From positions 1 through 64,000 of the forward strand of contig JAMOTA010000058.1 in NCBI GenBank assembly GCA_027068435.1: a stretch of DNA of 64,000 nucleotides, given 5' to 3'. A program made the translations under genes and the position numbers. The notes under the pieces were generated by a model, which worked only from the letters and a program-made list of their open reading frames with translations, had not been told where the DNA came from and made no database searches. The DNA is from Sulfurovum sp. (GTDB lineage Bacteria > Campylobacterota > Campylobacteria > Campylobacterales > Sulfurovaceae). Of this stretch, positions 44,559-53,836 are shown in pieces. Numbering within the stretch: position 1 is the stretch's first letter; each line of letters opens with the position of its first letter.

Positions 44559-45554
44559 TTACACTAAACTCTCTAACATTTCAGCAAAAGCTTTTTCAAA
44601 TGATGTCAATCCATCTTTTAACAATGTATCATAAATCTCATTCATCTCAAAACCATTATCGGATAGTTTAGTAAAGTATCCGTTGATAACGCTATCTTCT
44701 ACAAGCTCTTTAACTCTCACTCCTTTACTCTGCACAAATGCTTCTATGGTAGATAAAGGTGCTGTGTTTACAGAGTGAGGAAGTAACAGTGCTTTCATGT
44801 AGTAGTCTGCTTCTAAAGTGTCACCTTTTACCCCTGTACTTGCAAAGAGTGTACGTATGTTTGCTTTGTGGTTTTTCTCTACAAGGTTGTAGATTTTCAA
44901 GGCGTTATAGATACCTGTCATAGAGACATCTAACCCCTCTTGTGCTAAGTCTTTGTCAAGTAGTCTGTCAAAACGGCTTACAAAAACAGAGATAACAGCA
45001 TCTACTTTTTGCTCACTCTTCTCTTCAAAAACTTCCAACCCCTTAGACATCGCTTTAAAACAACGTTTGGCTTGTTCTGGTGAGAAAATAAGCGTTGCAT
45101 TGACTGAGATACCCATAGAGAGTAGTTCACGCATCGCTTCATAACCTGCTTTGGTTGCAGGTACTTTTACCATAACGTTTGGTTCACCTATAGCTTCAAA
45201 AAGACGTTTACCCTCTTCTACTGTACCTTTTGTGTCATTGGAGAGAAAAGGATCTACCTCTATGGAGATGTACCCATCATTGTCATCATCATATAGAGGT
45301 CTAAGTGCTTGTGCAGCTGTGCGTATATCTTCTATCGCTAGAGCTTCATACTTCTCTTTAGCTGTTTTTCCAGTTAAAGACTTTAACTGCTCTGCATACG
45401 CGGGAGAAGTTGTAATCGCTGAAGCAAAAATAGCAGGGTTTGACGTTGCACCATTAATTGTCTCATTCTCTATCAGTTTTGAAAACTCATTTTTCAAATA
45501 CTCTCTCTCTACAAAATCTAACCATAAAGAAAACTTTATATCTCTATTTACCAT
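44559..45554 (-). CDS. tal: Transaldolase
   Basis: I choose the ATG at 45554 (MVNRDIKFSLWLDF), the third of three consecutive ATG codons, since GGGAG lies 7 bases upstream; this gives 331 residues. NETINGATSNPAIFASAI and VMVKVPATKAG (Schiff-base lysine) identify transaldolase. It moves three-carbon units in the pentose-phosphate pathway. Its start overlaps the 3' end of aat by 11 bp, linking it to the clpS-clpA-aat operon. Confidence 0.93.
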   Translation of the reverse strand: MVNRDIKFSLWLDFVEREYLKNEFSKLIENETINGATSNPAIFASAITTSPAYAEQLKSLTGKTAKEKYEALAIEDIRTAAQALRPLYDDDNDGYISIEVDPFLSNDTKGTVEEGKRLFEAIGEPNVMVKVPATKAGYEAMRELLSMGISVNATLIFSPEQAKRCFKAMSKGLEVFEEKSEQKVDAVISVFVSRFDRLLDKDLAQEGLDVSMTGIYNALKIYNLVEKNHKANIRTLFASTGVKGDTLEADYYMKALLLPHSVNTAPLSTIEAFVQSKGVRVKELVEDSVINGYFTKLSDNGFEMNEIYDTLLKDGLTSFEKAFAEMLESLV

Positions 45555-46281
45555 CATCATACTCCCATTTAAAATGTTGCCATGAACCCAAATCACTAGG
45601 TTTTGTTAGTGCAACTTTGAGTGCATCAAGAAAAATATCTCTTGGTACAACCTCAGCCCCTAACCCTATCATATGATCTGTCTGCATTTGGCAATCTACA
45701 AAATCATAACCTCTCAACCCTAAAACATCACTTAGTGCTTTAAAAGCTACCTTTGAAGCATCGGCTCTCAAAGAGAACATAGACTCTCCAAAAAAAGCTT
45801 TTCCCATGGCTATACCATAGAGTCCACCTACTAGTTCATCTTCATAGTAAACCTCTACACTGTGAGCAAACCCCTCTTCATGCAAGCGTATAAACGCCTC
45901 TTGTATCTCTTCTACTATCCATGTACTCTCCTGCCCCTCTCTTGGAACAGAGGCACAGTGCCTAATGACATTTGGGAACAATTTGTCAAATGTCACACGA
46001 AACTTACCACTTCGTAACACCCTACGAAAAGACTTACGTAGGTAAAATTTTTCAGGATAGAGTAGAAGACGAGGGTCTGGCGACCACCAAAGTATGGGAT
46101 CTCCAGGACTATACCAAGGAAAAATCCCATTACGGTACGCAGTCAGCAGACGAGAAGAGCTTAAGTCTCCACCATATGCTAAAAGCCCCTCATCTGAAGC
46201 CTCTCTAGGGTTAGGAAAAATATAAGAGTATTTATTTAGAGGAGGAACAAAATACTCCTCTTCATCAAACATAGATCCCAA
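45544..46281 (-). CDS. aat: Leucyl/phenylalanyl-tRNA--protein transferase
   Basis: The 245-residue product has LLAYGGDLSSSRLLTAYRNGIFPWYSPGDPILWWSPDPR, the characteristic Aat block, and SVEVYYEDELVGGLYGIAMGKAFFGESMFS. It adds Leu or Phe to N-terminal Arg or Lys, making N-degrons. Its start codon follows the clpA stop without a gap, so the three N-degron genes clpS, clpA and aat form one operon. Confidence 0.94.
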   Translation of the reverse strand: MGSMFDEEEYFVPPLNKYSYIFPNPREASDEGLLAYGGDLSSSRLLTAYRNGIFPWYSPGDPILWWSPDPRLLLYPEKFYLRKSFRRVLRSGKFRVTFDKLFPNVIRHCASVPREGQESTWIVEEIQEAFIRLHEEGFAHSVEVYYEDELVGGLYGIAMGKAFFGESMFSLRADASKVAFKALSDVLGLRGYDFVDCQMQTDHMIGLGAEVVPRDIFLDALKVALTKPSDLGSWQHFKWEYDDGK

Positions 46282-48471
46282 TTAGTTTCCTTTAAAAGAG
46301 AAATGTAACTTCTCTGCTTTCACACTTACCTTCACCTCACCACCCTTTTGAAGTTTTCCAAAAAGTATCTCATCTGTGAGAGCCTCTTTTACCTTTTCGT
46401 CTATTACACGTGCGATGTGTCTTGCACCATAACGCTCGTCATACCCTGCTTTAGCTAAGTACTCTTTGGCTTTTTTACTCACTTTTACTTTTACACTTTT
46501 AGGCTTAAGTAATAGGTTGAGTTTTTTCACTTCTGTATCTACTATGGTTATGAGAGCAGGAAGTCCCAAGGAGTTAAACTCTATGGTTGCACTTAAACGG
46601 TTTCTAAACTCTGGAGAGAAGAAGGCTTGAAGGGCTTTGTCTGTTTTCATGGAGTTGTCTTTATTAAAGCCCATCACATTTGCCTCTTTAGTACCTATAT
46701 TAGAGGTCATAATAAGTATAACATTTTTAAAGTCACTCACCACACCATTGTTGTCTGTAAGCTTTGCACCATCCATTACTTGAAGTAAGATATTCATAAT
46801 ATCAGGATGGGCTTTTTCTATCTCATCTAAGAGTAGTACGGTGTGGGGGTGTTTTTTTATCATCTCTGTTAAAAGCCCTCCTTGTTCATACCCTACATAC
46901 CCAGGAGGAGCACCCACTAAACGGCTAATGGTATGTGCTTCCATGTATTCACTCATATCGATACGCTCAAAGTGTACATGCATCGTCTGAGCTAGTTGTG
47001 TTGCCAATGCTGTCTTACCTACACCAGTAGGTCCTACAAAAAGAAATGAGCCTATGGGAGAGTTTTCTCTATTGAGTCCTGCGTAAGAGCGTTTTATCGC
47101 TGTTGTTAAGGCATCTATAGCCTCTTCTTGCCCGATGATATGTGAAGCTAAATCTTTTTTAAGCGTTTTAAGTTTTTGAGTATCATCTGTACCTATGACA
47201 GTAGATGGTAACTTCATCATCTTTGCTACACTAAGCTCTATATCTTTAGTTGTAACCGTCACTCCCTCTTTACCTTTAAGCATAAAGTGTGCACCCACTT
47301 CATCTATAATATCCATAGCCTTATCTGGCAAAAATCTATCGTGCAAGTACTTCACAGAGAGGTCTATAGCAGAGGTTAACGCTTCATCTTTAAAGGTGAT
47401 TTTATGAAAGGCTTCATATTTATGTTTAATCCCTTGTAAGATAATCATAGTATCTTCTTTACTTGGCTCCTCTACGTCTATCTTGGCAAACCTACGACTT
47501 AGTGCCTTATCTTTGTCAAAAAAGTTTCTATACTCTGCGTACGTAGTAGCACCGATACACTTTAAGTCACCACGAGCTAGTGCAGGTTTAAGTAAGTTTG
47601 ACGCATCCATACTCCCTCCACTTGTAGCACCAGCACCTACCATAGTGTGAATCTCATCTATAAATAAAATAGCATCATTCATAGCACTAAGCTCAGAGAT
47701 AATGCCTTTAAGTCGCTTCTCAAAGTCTCCTCTAAATTTGGTTCCTGCTACCAATGCACCCATATCAAGTGCAAAAAGCTTAGAATCTTTAAGTACTTCA
47801 GGTACATCACCCTCAGAGATTTTTAACGCTAAGCCCTCTGCTATGGCTGTTTTACCAACACCAGGTTCACCTACTAGGAGTGGGTTATTTTTTTTGCGAC
47901 GGCAGAGTGTCTGCATAACACGCTCTATCTCTTCTACACGTCCTACTACAGGGTCTATTTTCCCTGTTTGGGCTAAGGCTACGAGTTCTATGGTAAATTT
48001 GTCCAGATAACTCTCTTCTTTTTTCTCTTCATTTAGCTCTTGTGATGTATCTGTATCATGATGAGAGATAACTTCAAGTACATCTAAACGCTCTATATCC
48101 TCTTTTCTCATGAGGTAAACTGCATAGGCATGCTCTTGCATAAATATAGCTGCTAACATATCACCAATGCTAGCCTCTGCTCTTCCTGAGCTGTGAATAT
48201 GCATCATCATGTCATTGATAGCTTTTGAGAGTGATACACTCTCAACAGGCTCTATTTCTTTCTCAAGAGAGGGAATTGTTTTTGTGATATGCTTTACTAT
48301 CTCCACTTCAAGTGTGTTTAAATCTGCATCTAAAATAGTGAGTATCTCTACCCCCTCTTCACTTCTTATGAGTGACAAAAACAGATGCTCTACAGTTAAG
48401 TACTCATGTCTGTTCTCTCTAGCATACTCTACAGCTTGTTTAAATACATTGTTTAGTGCTATACTAATCAT
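46282..48471 (-). CDS. clpA: ATP-dependent Clp protease ATP-binding subunit ClpA
   Basis: The 729-residue protein has the N-terminal Clp repeat domain (about 1-140), then two AAA+ modules: Walker A GEPGVGKTAIAEGLAL with IDEIHTMVGAG, and GPTGVGKTALATQLA with LLLDEIEKAHPD. It unfolds proteins for ClpP. The start follows the clpS stop by 2 bp. The downstream partner clpP is not in this window. Confidence 0.96.
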   Translation of the reverse strand: MISIALNNVFKQAVEYARENRHEYLTVEHLFLSLIRSEEGVEILTILDADLNTLEVEIVKHITKTIPSLEKEIEPVESVSLSKAINDMMMHIHSSGRAEASIGDMLAAIFMQEHAYAVYLMRKEDIERLDVLEVISHHDTDTSQELNEEKKEESYLDKFTIELVALAQTGKIDPVVGRVEEIERVMQTLCRRKKNNPLLVGEPGVGKTAIAEGLALKISEGDVPEVLKDSKLFALDMGALVAGTKFRGDFEKRLKGIISELSAMNDAILFIDEIHTMVGAGATSGGSMDASNLLKPALARGDLKCIGATTYAEYRNFFDKDKALSRRFAKIDVEEPSKEDTMIILQGIKHKYEAFHKITFKDEALTSAIDLSVKYLHDRFLPDKAMDIIDEVGAHFMLKGKEGVTVTTKDIELSVAKMMKLPSTVIGTDDTQKLKTLKKDLASHIIGQEEAIDALTTAIKRSYAGLNRENSPIGSFLFVGPTGVGKTALATQLAQTMHVHFERIDMSEYMEAHTISRLVGAPPGYVGYEQGGLLTEMIKKHPHTVLLLDEIEKAHPDIMNILLQVMDGAKLTDNNGVVSDFKNVILIMTSNIGTKEANVMGFNKDNSMKTDKALQAFFSPEFRNRLSATIEFNSLGLPALITIVDTEVKKLNLLLKPKSVKVKVSKKAKEYLAKAGYDERYGARHIARVIDEKVKEALTDEILFGKLQKGGEVKVSVKAEKLHFSFKGN

Positions 48472-48473
48472 CT

Positions 48474-48779
48474 TTAATTCTCTTCTTCAAATGTAGCGAG
48501 TAGAGGAAACTTACTCTCTTTTGCTTTTGCTTTGACTTGTTCTACTTTAGTTTGTGCTATCTCAAAGCTATAGACCCCACAAATAGCCTTATCTTTTTGA
48601 TGTATCTGTAGCATTATCTGCTCTGCTTGTGCGTGTGTTTTGTGAAAGATACCCACCAAAATATCTACCACAAAATCCATACTAGTATAGTCATCATTAT
48701 GTAGTAGTACTCTAAACATTTTAGGTTCTTCTAATTCTAGTGCTAAATCAAATTCTAATTCTTGGTCATTCTTTGGCAT
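48474..48779 (-). CDS. clpS: ClpS adaptor protein
   Basis: The 101-residue product has RVLLHNDDYTSMDFVVDIL and the GICGVYSFEIA-like block AICGVYSFEIAQTKVEQV, typical ClpS. It delivers N-degron substrates to ClpAP. First gene of clpS-clpA-aat-tal. Divergent from bioD. Confidence 0.95.
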   Translation of the reverse strand: MPKNDQELEFDLALELEEPKMFRVLLHNDDYTSMDFVVDILVGIFHKTHAQAEQIMLQIHQKDKAICGVYSFEIAQTKVEQVKAKAKESKFPLLATFEEEN

Positions 48780-48846
48780 GTTATGTTAAACTTCCTATTA
48801 TAAATTATTTATTTTATCATTATACATTAAAATCAAGGATTTTCAA

Positions 48847-49485
48847 GTGCAAACACTTTTTATCACTGCTACAGGTACAAATGTAGGCAAAACACACACA
48901 ACACTACAACTCATAGAGGCTTTTGCTTCTAAAGGTCTATTAGTAGGTGTTTTTAAACCCATAGAGACAGGAGTAGAAGAGTCCCCTCTTGATGCTACTA
49001 TACTTTTAGAAGCGTGTCAAAAAGTAAACAAGAACTTTAAAAACTTTACAGCTAAAGATATTACTGCGTACACGTTTCCTCTTCCCTCTGCACCTTTTTG
49101 TGCAGATATTGAGAAGACCATCAACCTACAGAGGATTATAGAGAAACACCAAGAACTCTCAAAACTTTGTGACATTCTTTTAGTAGAGGGGGCGGGTGGT
49201 CTTATGGTTCCTATTACCAAAGAGTACATGATGATAAATCTCATTAAAGAGCTTGAAGCTAAAACCCTTTTAGTTACCCCTAGCCGTTTAGGGTGCATCA
49301 ACGATACACTACTCTCTATTTTGGCTTTAAAAACTTTTGATGTAGAGTTTGAGTGGTGTGTAAATCTACATGAAGATAGTAAAAGTTTTCATGAAGTTAC
49401 AAAACCCTACTACGATACAGTCTTTCCACAGTGGTGGAGTGTAGAGGAAGGATTGAGCAGATATATCACTCAATTTAGATCTTAA
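48847..49485 (+). CDS. bioD: Dethiobiotin synthetase
   Basis: The start is GTG at 48847, after CAAGGA. The 212-residue product has the P-loop TATGTNVGKTHTTLQL, VFKPIETGV and LLVEGAGGLMVPI, the BioD signatures. It closes the ureido ring in biotin synthesis using ATP and CO2. No other bio genes are near; it is divergent from clpS. Confidence 0.92.
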   Translation: MQTLFITATGTNVGKTHTTLQLIEAFASKGLLVGVFKPIETGVEESPLDATILLEACQKVNKNFKNFTAKDITAYTFPLPSAPFCADIEKTINLQRIIEKHQELSKLCDILLVEGAGGLMVPITKEYMMINLIKELEAKTLLVTPSRLGCINDTLLSILALKTFDVEFEWCVNLHEDSKSFHEVTKPYYDTVFPQWWSVEEGLSRYITQFRS

Positions 49486-49536
49486 AATCTTACTATGACA
49501 ACGCGATTGCATAATGAATTTTTACCATCGCTTAGC

Positions 49537-49542
49537 TATAAT
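49537..49542 (+). promoter_or_regulatory. -10 promoter element of pyrB
   Basis: TATAAT with the extended context TTAGC, identical to the TTAGCTATAAT of the leuS promoter copies. The ATG of pyrB is 26 bases downstream, preceded by AAGGAC. Confidence 0.55.
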
Positions 49543-49567
49543 ACGAAATTAAAATCCAAGGACAACC

Positions 49568-50446
49568 ATGCAACACTTAGTAGATACCAACAACTTTTCA
49601 GACCAGCAGATACAAAACTTACTATATGATGCTAAAACCTTTAAAGCTAAACGTCCGCCTCAACTTTTATGTGACAAACTTCTCATAACCCTTTTTTTTG
49701 AAGCTTCTACACGTACAAGAAGCTCTTTTGAAGTAGCAGCTAAAAGATTAGGTGCTTCTGTGGTACATCTTGACCCCTCACGCTCCTCTACAAAAAAAGG
49801 TGAATCACTTGAAGATACCTTTGCTAACCTTTGTGCCATGGAGCCTGATGGGGTTATTATTCGTCACTCTGACAACGAAGCACCACAACTCTTAGCAAAT
49901 ATGCAGATGACACCTGTTATCAATGCAGGTGCAGGAAACTATGCACACCCTACCCAAGCCCTACTTGATCTTTTTACTTTAGTAGAGCATTTTGATGGTG
50001 ACATCAAAGGTAAAACCATCGCCATTGTGGGAGACATCGTAAGTTCTCGTGTAGCAACCTCAGGGATACGTCTCTTTAGACGCATGGGGATGAATGTACT
50101 CTTAGTTGCACCTAAACCGTTTATGCCAAAGAGTGATTTACCTCAGTATGAGAACCTTGAAGATGTTGTAGATAAGGTTGATGTTATCATGAGCTTAAGA
50201 GCCCAGCTAGAGCGACACGCCTCTCCTCTTTTTGATGACTATGAAGAGTATGCAAAGCACTACTGTATCGACCATAAGCGTTTAGGAGAGAGAGATGTGT
50301 TAGTCTTACACCCTGGACCTGTGATGAGAAATATCGATATCTCCGATGAGATGCTAGAAGATAAACGGTGTAAAGTTTTAAACCAAGTAAAAAATGGTGT
50401 CTATATGCGTATGGCCATTTTAAAGTTACTCTTGTTAGACAGCTAA
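49568..50446 (+). CDS. pyrB: Aspartate carbamoyltransferase catalytic subunit
   Basis: The 292-residue product has FFEASTRTRSSFEVAAKRLG (carbamoyl-phosphate binding), the HPTQALLDLFT block and VLHPGPVMRNIDISDE. It makes carbamoyl aspartate in pyrimidine synthesis. No pyrI follows. pabB begins 27 bp downstream in the same direction. A run of eight T lies near the start (49692-49699). Confidence 0.95.
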   Translation: MQHLVDTNNFSDQQIQNLLYDAKTFKAKRPPQLLCDKLLITLFFEASTRTRSSFEVAAKRLGASVVHLDPSRSSTKKGESLEDTFANLCAMEPDGVIIRHSDNEAPQLLANMQMTPVINAGAGNYAHPTQALLDLFTLVEHFDGDIKGKTIAIVGDIVSSRVATSGIRLFRRMGMNVLLVAPKPFMPKSDLPQYENLEDVVDKVDVIMSLRAQLERHASPLFDDYEEYAKHYCIDHKRLGERDVLVLHPGPVMRNIDISDEMLEDKRCKVLNQVKNGVYMRMAILKLLLLDS

Positions 50447-50472
50447 CACAACAACATCTAGGGGTAAATGAA

Positions 50473-51444
50473 ATGTCTTGGCTTACTACTAAAGAGGGTT
50501 TTACTGAAATAAACAGACTCTCTAAAGCACGTACACCTTTTCTTTTTATCGTCTCTTATGACAAAAAGAAAATCTTTGCCAAGGCACTTCATTCCTTAGA
50601 TGATGATATATTTTACAAATTAGAAGAGTGGCGTAACTACCCTGTTAAAAAACGTACAGATAGTTTTACTTTCTCCAAATCTCCCATAGATTTTTTTACC
50701 TATCAAAACGCTATGTATCGAGTACTTGAAGAGATTCGCTTAGGCAATACCTACCTATTCAACCTTACCTTTAAGACACACATAGAGAGTAGCTTTAGCC
50801 TTAAAGAGATATTTACCTACGCAAGGTCAAAGTTTAAACTCTATTTTAAAGATGAATTTATCTGTTTCTCTCCTGAACGCTTTGTCAACATAGAGCAAAA
50901 CACCATCTCTACTTACCCTATGAAAGGTACGATAGATGCAAATATCCCACAAGCTAAAGAGAAGATATTAGCAGACAAAAAAGAGATGGCTGAGCATGTG
51001 ATGATTGTTGATCTTATGCGTAATGACTTGGGTATTATAGGCGTAGATGTAAAGGTAGAGAAGTTTCGCTTTGTAGAGCAGATAAAAGCTGGAGAGAAAG
51101 CACTTCTACAAGTAAGCTCCAAAATCACCGCTACACTACCTTCTCAGTGGAGAGACACGTTAGGTGACGTGTTAGAACAACTACTTCCTGCTGGGTCTAT
51201 TTCTGGAACACCTAAAAAAAATACACTAAAGATTATAGAGGAGATGGAAGATTATGAGAGAGGTTTTTATACTGGTATATTTGGTCTGTTTGATGGTGAG
51301 TCCCTACGCTCTAGTGTGATGATACGCTTTATCGAAAAAGAGAATCATAAACTTTTTTACAAAAGTGGTGGAGGTATCACCATAGACTCTAGTGCAAAAG
51401 ATGAGTATGCTGAGCTAATAGATAAGATCTATTTACCGTTTTAA
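50473..51444 (+). CDS. pabB: Aminodeoxychorismate synthase component I
   Basis: The 323-residue product is a chorismate-binding enzyme: IRLGNTYLFNLTFKT, CFSPERFV, YPMKGTIDA, VDLMRNDLG and LLPAGSISGTPKKNTLKII. It lacks the longer N-terminal region of TrpE, which favours PabB (folate pathway). It probably shares the pyrB transcript. The last 12 bp overlap the convergent lipoprotein gene. Confidence 0.88.
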   Translation: MSWLTTKEGFTEINRLSKARTPFLFIVSYDKKKIFAKALHSLDDDIFYKLEEWRNYPVKKRTDSFTFSKSPIDFFTYQNAMYRVLEEIRLGNTYLFNLTFKTHIESSFSLKEIFTYARSKFKLYFKDEFICFSPERFVNIEQNTISTYPMKGTIDANIPQAKEKILADKKEMAEHVMIVDLMRNDLGIIGVDVKVEKFRFVEQIKAGEKALLQVSSKITATLPSQWRDTLGDVLEQLLPAGSISGTPKKNTLKIIEEMEDYERGFYTGIFGLFDGESLRSSVMIRFIEKENHKLFYKSGGGITIDSSAKDEYAELIDKIYLPF

Positions 51445-51981
51445 AGGCTTACTTAGGCACCCTCTGTTGGCTCTATGTACCCAATTGTAGGCTTTGTCCT
51501 CATTTATTTTAGAGAAATATAAATCTCCTGAGTCTCTCCAAGGGTCTATCACAACCCCCTCTTCAATCACACCCCCTTTTTTAAGAACTGCCAAAGCATT
51601 GTGTTCAAAAAAGTACTCTCCGATGTTTGCACCTATAAGATGAAACTCAAAGTTTTCATAACGATTGAGAAGATGAAGATAAAGTGCATCACTCCAGTGG
51701 TAGCAGAGTCCTTTTTTACGAAACCCAAGGTTTACTAGAGTGTTATGAAAAAGTGGTGGAGAGGTTAGTTTGAACTCTTGGGCTAAAAGAGAAGTTTTGT
51801 GCAAAATATCTTTAGAGAGTTTAAGTGTCTGTTTTTTAGGTGTAGTAGGGTCTAAGCTTTGCAGTAATTTAGCTAGTTTAATCGTTTTAGAGGGTGACAC
51901 GTTTACACTTACGACACTACAACCTACTATAAGTAGGCTTAGAAAGAAAAAGCTAAAACATCGCTTCAACATAGTGTCCAT
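51433..51981 (-). CDS. Lipoprotein with a transglutaminase/papain-like Cys-His-Asp pattern
   Basis: The 182-residue product starts with a lipobox (LLIVGCSVV, C21 from the first ATG; a second ATG lies three codons on). Three segments stand out: KKGLCYHWSDALYLHLL (C93), FFEHNALAVL (H127) and GVVIDPWRDSGDLYF (D146). That order and setting are those of papain-fold cysteine peptidases and transglutaminases. The family is unnamed to me; activity is inference. It overlaps the rhomboid gene by 29 bp, so the two are co-transcribed. Confidence 0.6.
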   Translation of the reverse strand: MDTMLKRCFSFFFLSLLIVGCSVVSVNVSPSKTIKLAKLLQSLDPTTPKKQTLKLSKDILHKTSLLAQEFKLTSPPLFHNTLVNLGFRKKGLCYHWSDALYLHLLNRYENFEFHLIGANIGEYFFEHNALAVLKKGGVIEEGVVIDPWRDSGDLYFSKINEDKAYNWVHRANRGCLSKPLKR

Positions 51982-52633
51982 GCATATAAAAAATTCTACC
52001 CAATATAATGAGTGTCATTAGCATAACATAGAGCCAGATAAATTTTGGATTTTTAGAGACTACAAACCCTCCTATAAAACCTACAACTAAACCACTAATA
52101 TGTGCACTCATGTCTATTGAAGGGATAGTAAATCCTAGCACTAAGTTAATAATAATAATAATACCAAAGTCTTTCATAAAGGCTTTGCTCTGCTCTTTTA
52201 TACGCTCTCTAAAAGCTAGGAAAAAGCCTGCTATTGCACCAAGTACACCAAATATCGCACCAGATGCACCGATAGCTACATTTACAGGGTGCATAAACTC
52301 TGAAACCAACCCAGCTACAAGACCAGAAAAGAGATAGATAGCAATATAGGTTTTTCTCTCAAAATAGCTTTCTAACACACGACCTATAAGATAGAGTGAA
52401 AACATATTCATAAGTAAATGTGTCATTCCTGAATGTAAAAACATTGCAGTAAAAAGACGCCACCACTCTGAGTGAAGTACCATATAAGGACCATACAGTG
52501 CACCCATATTTAAAAGTACTTTTATATCTATATCTATAATATCGCTACTCAAAAACGCTGAGATGAGATAAACGATAAAATTTAATATGATAAACAGATA
52601 AGTGATTTTATATTTTTTGAACTCTTTTATCAT
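51953..52633 (-). CDS. Rhomboid-family intramembrane serine protease
   Basis: The 226-residue membrane protein has HSGMTHLLMNMFSLYLIG, the nucleophile motif IGASGAIFGVLGAI (S124) and the catalytic histidine in MSAHISGLVVGFIGG (H178). This gives the six-helix rhomboid core with an intact Ser-His dyad. It cleaves membrane proteins; substrates unknown. It starts 6 bp after the preceding unknown gene. Confidence 0.9.
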   Translation of the reverse strand: MIKEFKKYKITYLFIILNFIVYLISAFLSSDIIDIDIKVLLNMGALYGPYMVLHSEWWRLFTAMFLHSGMTHLLMNMFSLYLIGRVLESYFERKTYIAIYLFSGLVAGLVSEFMHPVNVAIGASGAIFGVLGAIAGFFLAFRERIKEQSKAFMKDFGIIIIINLVLGFTIPSIDMSAHISGLVVGFIGGFVVSKNPKFIWLYVMLMTLIILGRIFYMHGHYVEAMF

Positions 52634-52639
52634 AATAGT

Positions 52640-53020
52640 TTAACTTATAGCCTCTGAAAAAATTACACCATCTATACCTAATCTAGCTATTTTACTTATA
52701 TCTTTTTCATCATGGATAAGTACCAATATCTTTGTATCAAAGAGATACTTCTCTGCGATAGGTTGAATAATACACGCTTCATTCTCTTCACAGATAATAA
52801 AGTTTGCCTCTAAAGAATTACAGAATATGGCATCTTTGAGTGAACTTACTGTCACTGCATAAGGAACATCATTAGCTTGACAATAGTTTGCTAATTTAAT
52901 AGAGTCAACCAATGGTTCAAGTAAAACAATACTATTAATCTCTGTATTCTTAATCTCATCTTCTGAAAATACTTTCATAAAACGACTGCTATTTATCCAT
53001 TCGTGTCCAATTACTATCAC
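52640..53020 (-). CDS. Unknown cytosolic protein, 126 residues
   Basis: The start is GTG at 53020 with AAGGAG five bases before it. The product has no signal peptide or membrane segment. It alternates strands and helices (SIVLLEPLVDSIKLANYC, EANFIICEENEACIIQPI, ILVLIHDEKDISKIARLGIDGVIF) as in a small Rossmann-like or receiver-like domain. I do not recognise a family. It lies between the PP0621-like gene and the rhomboid gene. Confidence 0.65.
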   Translation of the reverse strand: MIVIGHEWINSSRFMKVFSEDEIKNTEINSIVLLEPLVDSIKLANYCQANDVPYAVTVSSLKDAIFCNSLEANFIICEENEACIIQPIAEKYLFDTKILVLIHDEKDISKIARLGIDGVIFSEAIS

Positions 53021-53036
53021 CTTAACTCCTTATTAT

Positions 53037-53246
53037 TTAAACTACACACTCATCACAATAATACTTACCATTAACAATAATACTCTCTTTTACCGTAATG
53101 TAAGTATGACATTTTTCACACTCAACTAATGTATCTTTATCAAGTCTTTTCTCTTCTGAAGTTCTCGAAAATTTTGGAAATTTTCCTCCAAAAAATCTAT
53201 ATATAAGTACTCCAACTACTGCAAATATAATAAGCTTTAAAATCAT
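53037..53246 (-). CDS. PP0621-family small membrane protein with zinc-ribbon-like tail
   Basis: The 69-residue product has one N-terminal membrane segment (LIIFAVVGVLIYRFF), a basic linker and a C-terminal pair of CxxC motifs, CEKC and CDEC, that would bind a metal. This fits the PP0621 family of short proteins of unknown role. It directly follows rsmG (0 bp gap). Confidence 0.7.
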   Translation of the reverse strand: MILKLIIFAVVGVLIYRFFGGKFPKFSRTSEEKRLDKDTLVECEKCHTYITVKESIIVNGKYYCDECVV

Positions 53247-53834
53247 TTATACACCTTTAATATAGAGATAATTTCGTTGATTTTTCTCTACTATATCATA
53301 ATTTAACTGATGTTGTACCGCTTCTATTTCATCAAAAACACGTGAGCCTTTGTAGAATAGATACTCTGTAGATTCATTAGTAATATTTTTAGTTAACTCC
53401 AAGAGTAACTTTGTATTGGTAACTGCACGTGAGCTAATAAGATCAAAAGCTTCATACTCTATAAACTCAACCCTTTTAGCTTCAACTGTTACGTTGTCTA
53501 ACTCTAAATCTATACTTGCGTATTTAAGAAATGAAACTCTTTTTTTAAGAGGCTCTGCAAGTACCACTTTAGTTTGAGGAAGAGCAATAGCCAACACTAA
53601 ACCAGGAAAACCTGCACCCGTTCCAACATCTAAAAGTGTTTTAGGTTGTTTGATAAAACTTAAAGGATAAAGAGAATCTATGATATTAACATAAATAGCA
53701 TCTATACTTTTAGCCCCTGTTAGGTTATGTATTTGGTTCCACTCATGTAAAAGTGAAGCAAAGTTCTCTAGTTTAAGCATAACATCACTCCCTAAGGTGA
53801 TACCCTCTTTCTCTAAGTATTGTGATAAATTCAC
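53247..53834 (-). CDS. rsmG: 16S rRNA (guanine-N7) methyltransferase
   Basis: The 195-residue product has [37 protein letters not shown] (SAM binding) and [15 protein letters not shown], the RsmG/GidB blocks. It methylates G527 of 16S rRNA. It starts 2 bp after the PqqD-like gene. Confidence 0.93.
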   Translation of the reverse strand: MNLSQYLEKEGITLGSDVMLKLENFASLLHEWNQIHNLTGAKSIDAIYVNIIDSLYPLSFIKQPKTLLDVGTGAGFPGLVLAIALPQTKVVLAEPLKKRVSFLKYASIDLELDNVTVEAKRVEFIEYEAFDLISSRAVTNTKLLLELTKNITNESTEYLFYKGSRVFDEIEAVQHQLNYDIVEKNQRNYLYIKGV

Positions 53835-53836
53835 TT

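Noticed and set aside
49692-49699. Run of eight T in pyrB as a phase-variable tract
   Set aside because: The run is short, the gene is housekeeping and the frame is intact.
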